Assembly: GCA_944320415.1 (NCBI GenBank)
Contig: CALUHJ010000001.1
Coordinates: 124,001 to 188,000 of the forward strand
Source of the DNA: an uncultured Bacteroidales bacterium
GTDB taxonomy: Bacteria; Bacteroidota; Bacteroidia; Bacteroidales; P3
DNA length: 64,000 bases
Direction: 5' to 3'
In this document: one piece after another, positions 58,601 through 64,000 of the stretch
How the letters are laid out: each line of letters begins with the position of its first letter
Numbering within the stretch: the stretch's first letter is position 1
Translations under genes and position numbers: made by a program
The notes under the pieces: generated by a model
The model's input: the letters and a program-made list of their open reading frames with translations, nothing else
Databases searched by the model: none
What the model was told of the DNA's origin: nothing

Positions 58601-59861
58601 CGGTGCAAGTGAAGAGTATCATTCCGATACGGTGGAACTTGTTGGAGCAAGTGAAAAATACCGCATAGCATTTTTAGGAATATCCGAAACCTCTTATATA
58701 AATCTAAAAGAAATACAAGTGCATGCGGTTTTGCAGACTCCTATTGTTGAAACAGATGCTCCTTCGTTGATAACGTATAATGAAATAGCAGTTGGAGGTG
58801 ATGTAACTTACGGAGGTTTGACAGATGTCACCGCAAGGGGAATATGTTGGTCTTTGGAAGGAATTCCAGCATTGGAGGATAATGTCGTGAATATAGGTAC
58901 TGGAACTGGAGAATTCAGCGGTAGCATAACAGATGCAGAAGAGAATACCACATATTACATAAGGGCGTTTGCGACAAATTCATTCGGTACGGCATATGGT
59001 CAGTTGCAACAGATAACCACGCCTTATGTTCCTATATTTAACAATGAAATATCTGCGGATCAGTCTGTTTGTCAGTCTACTCTTCCGAATGATCTTACAG
59101 GCTCCGAGCCTACGGGTGGAAATGGAGAATATGAATACTTGTGGATATTGAGCACGGACGGACAAAACTGGATAGAATCAAATCTCGGTTCTCTTGCAAC
59201 GAAAAAGGATTTGGAGATGAGACTGCTCAGTACAACGACATATTTTAAGCGTATAGTTTATTCCGGTCATGTTACGGATACAAGTAATATGGTAACGATT
59301 ACAATCAATGAACCGAGCCGTGGAGGAAACGCTTTCTCTCTTGTTACTAATGTAGAGGCCGGTTCTCCTTACAGAGTGGAATTGAGGGCTTATCTTGGAG
59401 ACATATTGTATTGGGAAAGGCAGGCTCCAGGATGTAACTGGCAGGTGGTAGACAATTCCGCTGACAGTGTTTATCTTACTGATTATCCTGACATAGAGGG
59501 AGAATGGTTTTACAGAGCCGTAGTGCAGAACGGAGGATGTGAACCTTCTACATCTGGAACGGATAAGGTGACCGTCTCTTCCGTAGGATTGGAAAACGTA
59601 AACGCTGCGACGGAAAACATAAAAATAGTCCCTAATCCTTCAAATGGCGTAATACGTCTTGTTTCCGATACCGACATATACGGAAAGGTATGTGCTGATG
59701 TAATAGACATGCAGTCCAGATTGGTTAAACGAATAGATGGATTCAATCTCAAAAAAGGAGAAAATATTCTGGATCTATCGGAAATGACAAGCGGTTCGTA
59801 CGTATTGAGACTTTATTCCGATAACTGGAAGTGGGAAGGAATCATTGTTATACAAAGATAA
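55653..59861 (+). CDS. Secreted M6-family metalloprotease with T9SS type A sorting domain
   Basis: A 1402-residue exported protease. The signal peptide ends near residue 22 (ELFAV). A pro-region (25-150) precedes the catalytic domain. The zinc motif HEFSHVLGQADYYD starts at His322 and the Met-turn 'WDIMCSGNYN' is near 350, the InhA/immune-inhibitor M6 pattern. FN3-like repeats ('ERGVCYSDTTDTPTIDH', 'YYVRAYAKTADKVGYGE') lie near 527-620, 790-885 and 1025-1110, with a MAM-like module near 627-785 (PYVTGFEEGDNSLECWE). The C-terminal 75 residues (KIVPNPSNGVIRLVSDTD, 'LSEMTSGSYVLRLYSDNW') are a T9SS type A domain. It likely degrades host or environmental proteins outside the cell. nadC follows 3 bases later. 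Confidence 0.93.
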   Translation: MRKAAFLIFCFLFLCGIQELFAVRANPEPFEYRQSDNTVLNVRMRGDEKVNWALTSDDYTLMRNNAGDFVYAIPDGKGGIKPSDMLAHNPQDRSQREREFLGGMEKKLFFSDQQVAYMLQLWDIQDDFTTRKSLITNTDPEGVENYRMVVILMAYQDVAFETSSEEINNLFNQVGYSANGHQGSVHDYFTASTLGRLNVEATVLGPYTADNNMAYYGQNSSASNDVRVRELVEEAVVKANPDVDFSQYTNGEGVYVSCVYIIYAGYAESTGGNDPNTIWPHRSRLIQPYEVDGVYVRDYACSSEKNGTPYYPEALCIGTICHEFSHVLGQADYYDTNYEEDGSFSDHGSWDIMCSGNYNNGGKCPPLWNTLERNVRGYVDIEELSEPGNNTLPPLHTESKAYKITVTDNEYFLLENRQQVGWDTYLPGHGMLIYHVDESVAGWNYNCANCVASDPGVDLEEANGYSGSGAPFPGTSNNTSFTDNTTPNSLTKSGIPINRPITQITENTNTKNIHFIYGAEDNMRPVVNTVSTDVLSDSVTVEVEIVNASSLAIIERGVCYSDTTDTPTIDHLKVVSASSTADFNVGIPNLLPATEYYVRAYAKTADKVGYGEVIKVKTQCVAYEDLPYVTGFEEGDNSLECWENECGTFVSNKWTVREQSSEQEGINSASEGSRWAFIRSDWMQGTQVTKLVTPPINVSYVNQVGLKFSYAQQSRQGKQDKLAVYYKTGIDQEWILLEEYTANVTQWTEETLTIPANTNTLYIAFQATLKGGYGVCLDDVEVYEADLTAFPQLQAVSYSNLIDSSAVVSSRLLDNGNNPVNTLGICYATHPEPTLDDEVITVSVTEDSYSVDLLGLEPNTTYYVRAFAENISHRTYSEQAEFTTLCSRVDEYPYVLETGSSDISCVDVQEGWNQDIETETFRFESDNDNYSSMLVLPLFDLSNREGMKLTFKRQQPLTNSLCDTLKVMYKSDEEQPWTELAVFGASEEYHSDTVELVGASEKYRIAFLGISETSYINLKEIQVHAVLQTPIVETDAPSLITYNEIAVGGDVTYGGLTDVTARGICWSLEGIPALEDNVVNIGTGTGEFSGSITDAEENTTYYIRAFATNSFGTAYGQLQQITTPYVPIFNNEISADQSVCQSTLPNDLTGSEPTGGNGEYEYLWILSTDGQNWIESNLGSLATKKDLEMRLLSTTTYFKRIVYSGHVTDTSNMVTITINEPSRGGNAFSLVTNVEAGSPYRVELRAYLGDILYWERQAPGCNWQVVDNSADSVYLTDYPDIEGEWFYRAVVQNGGCEPSTSGTDKVTVSSVGLENVNAATENIKIVPNPSNGVIRLVSDTDIYGKVCADVIDMQSRLVKRIDGFNLKKGENILDLSEMTSGSYVLRLYSDNWKWEGIIVIQR

Positions 59862-59864
59862 TTC

Positions 59865-60713
59865 ATGCTTGAGGAACAATATATAAGAAATCATATCAGA
59901 ACGGCATTGCAAGAGGATGTTGGTCAGGCAGACCACTCCTCTTTGGCTTGCATAGAATATTACACACAAAGCAAGGCCAAACTTGTCGCAAAGGAGGATT
60001 GTGTAATTTGCGGAATGGATATTGCACGTCTGGTTTTCGAAATGGTGGATTCCGGTCTTGAATATCTGCCATTGAAAAAAGACGGTGATATTTTGAAAAA
60101 GGGAGATATCGTTTTCAGAGTCAAGGGTAGGGCAATATCCATTCTGACAGCTGAACGGACTGTATTGAACTATATGCAACGTCTTTCTGCCGTGGCAACA
60201 AGTACCATGGAATATGTAAGGCTTTTGTCAGGAACCAATACCAAACTGCTCGATACAAGAAAAACCACCCCTACCATGCGTATTCTGGAAAAATATGCGG
60301 TAAAGGTCGGTGGCGGAACAAATCATCGCATGGGATTGTATGACATGATAATGCTTAAGGACAATCATATAGATTTCGCAGGCGGCATATCCAATGCTAT
60401 CGACAAAACAAGGGAATACCTTAAGCAAAACAATCTCGATATGAAAATAGAGATAGAGGTAAGGAATTTCGATGAGTTGTCCCAAGTTTTGGAAAAAGGG
60501 GGAGTGGACAGAATAATGCTTGACAATTTTACCCCGACCGACTTGAAAAAAGCCGTGGAACAAATAAATAAAAGGTACGAGACTGAAAGTTCTGGAGGAA
60601 TAAACAAATTGACAATAGCGGAGTATGCAAAAAGCGGGGTAGATTATATTTCGGTAGGAGCACTCACCCATCATATCAAAAGTGTCGATTTGAGTTTGCA
60701 GGCAGATGATTGA
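59865..60713 (+). CDS. nadC: Nicotinate-nucleotide pyrophosphorylase (carboxylating)
   Basis: A 282-residue quinolinate phosphoribosyltransferase, the enzyme joining quinolinate to PRPP in de novo NAD synthesis. Family marks: 'LTAERTVLNYMQRLSAVAT' near 100, 'LLDTRKTTPTMRILEKYAVK' near 124, 'GGGTNHRMGLYDMIMLKDNH' near 147, and 'IEIEVRNFDELSQVLEKG' near 192 with 'DRIMLDNFTP'. The start is MLEEQYIRNHI, 3 bases after the protease stop. Its length is normal. NAD synthesis and a surface protease share the transcript without an obvious functional link. Confidence 0.97.
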   Translation: MLEEQYIRNHIRTALQEDVGQADHSSLACIEYYTQSKAKLVAKEDCVICGMDIARLVFEMVDSGLEYLPLKKDGDILKKGDIVFRVKGRAISILTAERTVLNYMQRLSAVATSTMEYVRLLSGTNTKLLDTRKTTPTMRILEKYAVKVGGGTNHRMGLYDMIMLKDNHIDFAGGISNAIDKTREYLKQNNLDMKIEIEVRNFDELSQVLEKGGVDRIMLDNFTPTDLKKAVEQINKRYETESSGGINKLTIAEYAKSGVDYISVGALTHHIKSVDLSLQADD

Positions 60714-60718
60714 CACTA

Positions 60719-61789
60719 ATGACTAAAAACAACAAAGTAAACAAATACCTAAGGCACTTATTGTATTGGCGGCCGGTAAGGACATTGCTGCATGCTTCCA
60801 GAATGGTGGTCATACCAGGTTTTCAGGGAGTCCCGTTGTTCGATGTCATGTTTTTTTTTATCAAAGGTTTGATGAAAGGCGTCTTGAATCAAAGGGCTGC
60901 TGCTGCTTCTTTCCATTTTGTGTTGGCCATATTTCCTTTGATACTTTTTTTCTTTACCCTGCTTCCATATTTGGATACTGACTACTACGCCAAACAACTT
61001 TTCATGTTTTTGAAAGACAGTTTGCCGGCAAGCATTTATCCTACGATAGAACATACCCTTGCGGATATATTGCACAGAAAACACAACGGACTGATGTCTA
61101 TAGGATTCTTGTCTTCCGTTTACGTTGCTTCAAACGGTATCAATGCAATATTGGTATCGTTCAATCAGACACATCATACAATAGAAAAACGCAAATGGTT
61201 GAAAAGAAGATTTCTAAGCATAATAATGGTTTTCATAATTGCCGTTGCAGTCATAGTTTCCTTTACTCTTGTAGGGGGATTCAAGACATTCATGAGGTAT
61301 CTGGAAACCGAAGGAATATTGGATACTGCCACAAAGATGTTTTTTCTGAAAACTGCCAAGTGGATATTGCTCATAAGTGTGGTATATTTCTCTTTTGCGG
61401 CACTTTATTATTTCACACCGGCCAACCGCAAGTCCTATAATTTCTTTTCAGCTGGGGCGAGTCTGGCAACGGTTCTGTTTATACTTACAACACAGGGATT
61501 CAATTATTATGTCATACATTTTTCACGATACAACGCCCTTTACGGTTCAATAGGAGCATTGATAGTTTTCCTTTTGTGGACTTATATCAACGCCTTTATA
61601 TTGCTCATAGGATTTGAACTGAATGCGAGCATATCCGAGGCTTCCTCCGAAAGAAAGGCATATGAGACAGTAACAGCCGAAGAGCGTCCTTTGAAGATAA
61701 ACCGTACGGCAAGGACCAATTCTTTGGCCAGAAGATGGAAACGATGGAAAATAAGGTACATGCAGAAAACAAACAAAGATATTGGATAA
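60719..61789 (+). CDS. YihY/virulence-factor-BrkB-family membrane protein
   Basis: A 356-residue inner-membrane protein with six hydrophobic segments. The family pattern is seen in 'RAAAASFHFVLAIFPLILFF' near 60, 'LMSIGFLSSVYVASNGINAI' near 125, and 'LYGSIGALIVFLLWTYINAF' near 275 followed by 'ILLIGFELNASI'. YihY/BrkB proteins were once thought to be RNase BN; their true role is unknown. A TTG at 60710 overlapping nadC is a possible start, but the ATG at 60719 (MTKNNKVNKYL) is preferred. The tail is basic. Confidence 0.9.
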   Translation: MTKNNKVNKYLRHLLYWRPVRTLLHASRMVVIPGFQGVPLFDVMFFFIKGLMKGVLNQRAAAASFHFVLAIFPLILFFFTLLPYLDTDYYAKQLFMFLKDSLPASIYPTIEHTLADILHRKHNGLMSIGFLSSVYVASNGINAILVSFNQTHHTIEKRKWLKRRFLSIIMVFIIAVAVIVSFTLVGGFKTFMRYLETEGILDTATKMFFLKTAKWILLISVVYFSFAALYYFTPANRKSYNFFSAGASLATVLFILTTQGFNYYVIHFSRYNALYGSIGALIVFLLWTYINAFILLIGFELNASISEASSERKAYETVTAEERPLKINRTARTNSLARRWKRWKIRYMQKTNKDIG

Positions 61790-61808
61790 CATTGAAAAAC
61801 TATTTGCC

Positions 61809-63026
61809 ATGAATATAAGTTTCTCACCTCCGTACATAGATGACGATGTGATAGATTTGGTTAACGAGTCCTTGCGCAGCGGATGGATAACATCCGGTCC
61901 CAAGGTTGCCGCATTGGAAAAGGAACTGACCGAAAGGCTCGGTGCAGATGCTGCGGTATGTGTCAATTCGTGGACGAGTGGAGCCACTCTGGTGCTTCGA
62001 TGGTTGGGAGTGAAACAGGGCGATGAAGTGATAGTCCCCGCCTATACCTATTGTGCGACGGCAATGGCGGTGATGGATGCGGGAGCAACACCGGTAATGG
62101 TCGATATAAACGACGGGCTGACAATGGATGTGCAGAAAATGAAGGAGGCCGTAACTTCGCGGACAAAGGCTGTCATTCCAGTGGACTTGGCAGGCGTTCC
62201 GTGTCAATACGACAAAATAAGGGAGGCACTGGAATCTGAAGAGGTCAAAAGCCTTTTCAAGGCTGAAAGCGACATTCAGAAACAATTGGGAAGAATATTG
62301 CTCCTGTCCGATTCCGCTCATTCTATAGGAGCCAGACTGAACGGGAAGGAAATAGCCCAATTGGTCGATATATGCGTGTTGTCTTTTCATGCCGTCAAAA
62401 ACATTACCTCAGCCGAAGGAGGTGCCATATGTTTCAATCTCCCAGAACAGTTCGACATCCGACAGACATACCGTTGGTTCAAGATGATGTCCCTGAACGG
62501 ACAGACCAAGGACGCCTTTACAAAGAATCAGGCGGGGGCGTGGCGTTACGACATAGTGGCTCACGGAATGAAGATAAACATGCCCGATGTCAATGCCGCA
62601 ATAGCCTTGGCACAGCTTAGAAAATATGATTATCTGCTGGCGGAACGACAAAGGGTTTACGAACTCTACTGCCGTCTTCTCGCGCCTTACCATTGGGCGA
62701 TACTTCCTCCGAAAAACGATGGTGTATCTTCGCCCGCATATCATCTTTTTCCATTGAGAATAAATCCCGTAAGCGAAGCCCAAAGGGACGAACTGATACA
62801 GAGACTTGCCCAAAAGGGTATAGCAACCAACGTACACTACATACCGATGCCCGCACTTACGCTTTTCAGACAAATGGGATACAACCAAAATGACTATCCG
62901 AAATCAATGGACACCTTTGCGAGGGAGATAACCCTGCCGGTGTATCCGCAATTGACCGATTTGCAGGTGGAATACATAGTAAGGAATCTTGTGGAGCAGT
63001 ATTATGAAATACGTAAGGGGGAATGA
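61809..63026 (+). CDS. DegT/DnrJ/EryC1/StrS-family PLP-dependent sugar aminotransferase
   Basis: A 405-residue aminotransferase of nucleotide-sugar metabolism. It starts MNISFSPPYIDDDVIDLVNE, the usual opening; a TTG at 61782 would add 9 atypical residues. The PLP-binding region has 'LLSDSAHSIGARLNGKEIAQ' near 168 and the internal-aldimine Lys197 in SFHAVKNITSAEGGA. 'SGWITSGPKVAALEKEL' near 25 and 'YTYCATAMAVMDAGATPVMV' near 78 are typical. The product is probably an amino sugar for surface glycan. It overlaps the following sugar-transferase gene by 4 bases (ATGA), which supports a joint role in glycan assembly. Confidence 0.94.
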   Translation: MNISFSPPYIDDDVIDLVNESLRSGWITSGPKVAALEKELTERLGADAAVCVNSWTSGATLVLRWLGVKQGDEVIVPAYTYCATAMAVMDAGATPVMVDINDGLTMDVQKMKEAVTSRTKAVIPVDLAGVPCQYDKIREALESEEVKSLFKAESDIQKQLGRILLLSDSAHSIGARLNGKEIAQLVDICVLSFHAVKNITSAEGGAICFNLPEQFDIRQTYRWFKMMSLNGQTKDAFTKNQAGAWRYDIVAHGMKINMPDVNAAIALAQLRKYDYLLAERQRVYELYCRLLAPYHWAILPPKNDGVSSPAYHLFPLRINPVSEAQRDELIQRLAQKGIATNVHYIPMPALTLFRQMGYNQNDYPKSMDTFAREITLPVYPQLTDLQVEYIVRNLVEQYYEIRKGE

Positions 63027-63601
63027 CAAAACGTTTGTTTGACATATCGGCTTCCTTTTTCGGACTGCTTCTGCTTTCGCCTTTGTTTCTCATAGTTGCC
63101 CTTTGCGTCGGACTGACAAGCAGAGGCGGAGTGTTTTACGTTCAGACTAGAGTGGGAAGATACGGCAGGGATTTCAGACTGTACAAGTTCCGTTCGATGC
63201 GTACGGGTTCTGATGCAAAAGGCCTGCTTACGGTTGGAGGAAAAGACGGCAGGATTACACCCGTGGGATATTTCATACGAAAGTACAAGATAGACGAACT
63301 GCCTCAACTGTTCAATGTGCTCAAGGGAGACATGAGCCTTGTAGGTCCCCGTCCGGAGGTAAGAAAATACGTTGCGCTTTACAACAGTGAGCAGATGAGG
63401 GTGTTGTCCGCAAGACCCGGCATTACCGACCCTGCATCCATAAAATACAGAAATGAGAACGACCTTCTTGCTCAAGCAGGTGACCCTGAACGCTTCTATG
63501 TTGAGAAAATAATGCCTGATAAATTGAAAATCAATCTTGAATATATGGACAACAGGAGTTTTTTCAAGGATTTGTCCGTCATATTCAGGACAGTGTTTTA
63601 G
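63023..63601 (+). CDS. Undecaprenyl-phosphate sugar-1-phosphate transferase (small, PglC-like)
   Basis: A 192-residue monotopic phosphoglycosyl transferase. One N-terminal re-entrant/membrane helix (about 8-32) is followed by the catalytic core: 'YKFRSMRTGSDAKG' near 57, 'RKYKIDELPQLFNVLKGDMS' near 90, and 'LVGPRPEVRKYVALY' near 110. The short form, without extra N-terminal membrane helices, matches PglC-type enzymes that start O-glycan or capsule synthesis by placing a sugar phosphate on the lipid carrier. The neighbouring DegT aminotransferase suggests an amino-deoxy sugar as donor. Bacteroidetes often use such pairs for general protein O-glycosylation, but that is inference. Confidence 0.93.
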   Translation: MTKRLFDISASFFGLLLLSPLFLIVALCVGLTSRGGVFYVQTRVGRYGRDFRLYKFRSMRTGSDAKGLLTVGGKDGRITPVGYFIRKYKIDELPQLFNVLKGDMSLVGPRPEVRKYVALYNSEQMRVLSARPGITDPASIKYRNENDLLAQAGDPERFYVEKIMPDKLKINLEYMDNRSFFKDLSVIFRTVF

Positions 63602-63616
63602 TAGAACAAGGATTGG

Positions 63617-63664
63617 GGAAAATCTTTTCTGAATCCGTTTTTTTCTTTTCAGAAAAGATTTTCC
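63617..63664. terminator. Bidirectional hairpin between convergent genes
   Basis: GGAAAATCTTTTCTGAA and its exact complement form a 17-base stem with a 14-base loop. The loop and arm include TCTGAATCCGTTTT, also found at 31705. Confidence 0.85.
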
Positions 63665-63676
63665 TCAAATCAAGTT

Positions 63677-64000
63677 TTATTTTCTTATTTCCTCAAACAG
63701 CATCATCAGGGCCTGATTGCTTGTCCTTTCAATGAAGTTCTCCCTTTCCGTCTGGAAGACGAAACGCTGTGCAAACGTTCTTTCTTTCGAGGACACGGCA
63801 ATCCATACCGTACCGACAGGTTTAGTGTTGCTGCCTCCCGAAGGACCTGCAATGCCGGTTGTGACTATGGAATAATCAGTTTTCAAAAGCTTTCGCACTC
63901 CGCAGGCCATGCTTTTTGCAACCTCTTCGCTGACAGCCCCTTCCTTTTCAAGTGTGTCTCCGCTTACTTTCAAGACCTCTTGCTTGACCGAGTTTGAGTA
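63677..64000 (-). CDS. CinA C-terminal (nicotinamide-nucleotide amidase) domain, partial at window edge
   Basis: The 3' end of a gene that continues past base 64000; the frame is open to the last base (YSNSVKQEVLKVSGDTLEKE), so no start is in the window. Family landmarks are 'GAVSEEVAKSMACGVRKLL', 'SIVTTGIAGPSGGSNTKPVG' and 'VWIAVSSKE', which define the CinA C-terminal domain, an NMN deamidase involved in pyridine-nucleotide recycling. It may be a full two-domain CinA or a stand-alone PncC. The TTG at 63973 is internal. The hairpin at 63617-63664 lies just past its stop. Confidence 0.93.
   Translation of the reverse strand, partial: YSNSVKQEVLKVSGDTLEKEGAVSEEVAKSMACGVRKLLKTDYSIVTTGIAGPSGGSNTKPVGTVWIAVSSKERTFAQRFVFQTERENFIERTSNQALMMLFEEIRK

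Overview
The window looks like a chromosomal segment of a Bacteroidetes bacterium, most likely a Bacteroidales that has a type IX secretion system (T9SS). Three things support this. Many genes start shortly after the Bacteroidetes promoter pattern TTTG-N19-TAnnTTTG. Five large exported proteins end in T9SS sorting domains (four type A, one type B/CHU_C). The tmRNA encodes the Bacteroidales-like tag GEENYALAA. There are no rRNAs, CRISPR arrays, transposases, integrases or phage genes, so this is mainly core chromosome with inserted surface-protein genes. The species cannot be named from the sequence alone.

Layout. 1-1755: the end of a LysR regulator, convergent with a YeiH-type transporter. 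1968-7235: mutS2 and a type B T9SS protein. 7277-11681 (minus): an operon-like run of lepA, a membrane-anchored coiled protein, a DRTGG-like, a PHP and an HATPase protein (a trio usually seen near [FeFe]-hydrogenase genes, with no hydrogenase here), and a YqeY protein. 12061-14775: a tiny exported protein and a type A T9SS protein, preceded by a 12-G tract at the promoter. 14920-17366: rsgA, dtd, a Cys-rich small membrane protein and a methyltransferase. 17386-24591 (minus): guaB, two parvulin-type chaperones/isomerases, a MoxR ATPase and an OmpA-like exported protein. 24840-26524: der and an S4 protein, convergent with an AsmA/pseudouridine-synthase pair.

30130-31658: purE, translationally coupled to a P-loop kinase/dCMP deaminase fusion. 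32068-33780: a small outer-membrane barrel and a tandem universal stress protein. 33903-38726: a GH16-like lipoprotein, a GH29 alpha-L-fucosidase and dprA. 39026-51992: two giant paralogous modular adhesins (about 2234 and 1956 residues) whose 3' ends are almost identical. 52069-54704 (minus): an M49-like lipoprotein peptidase and gpsA. 54865-55499: ssrA (tmRNA) divergent from tRNA-Asp. 55653-63601: a secreted M6 metalloprotease followed by nadC, a YihY/BrkB membrane protein, a DegT aminotransferase and a sugar-phosphate transferase. 63677-64000: the end of a CinA-type gene running off the window.

How it fits together. Housekeeping genes (translation quality control, GTPases, nucleotide and NAD synthesis, outer-membrane protein folding) alternate with exported proteins suited to a host- or polymer-associated life: adhesins with fibronectin-III and cleaved-adhesin/MAM-like modules, a protease and glycosidases. 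The most interesting leads are the possible phase-variable promoter at 11958-11997, the mosaic adhesin pair, the orphan hydrogenase-accessory trio, the kinase-deaminase fusion, and a small family of intergenic hairpin elements.
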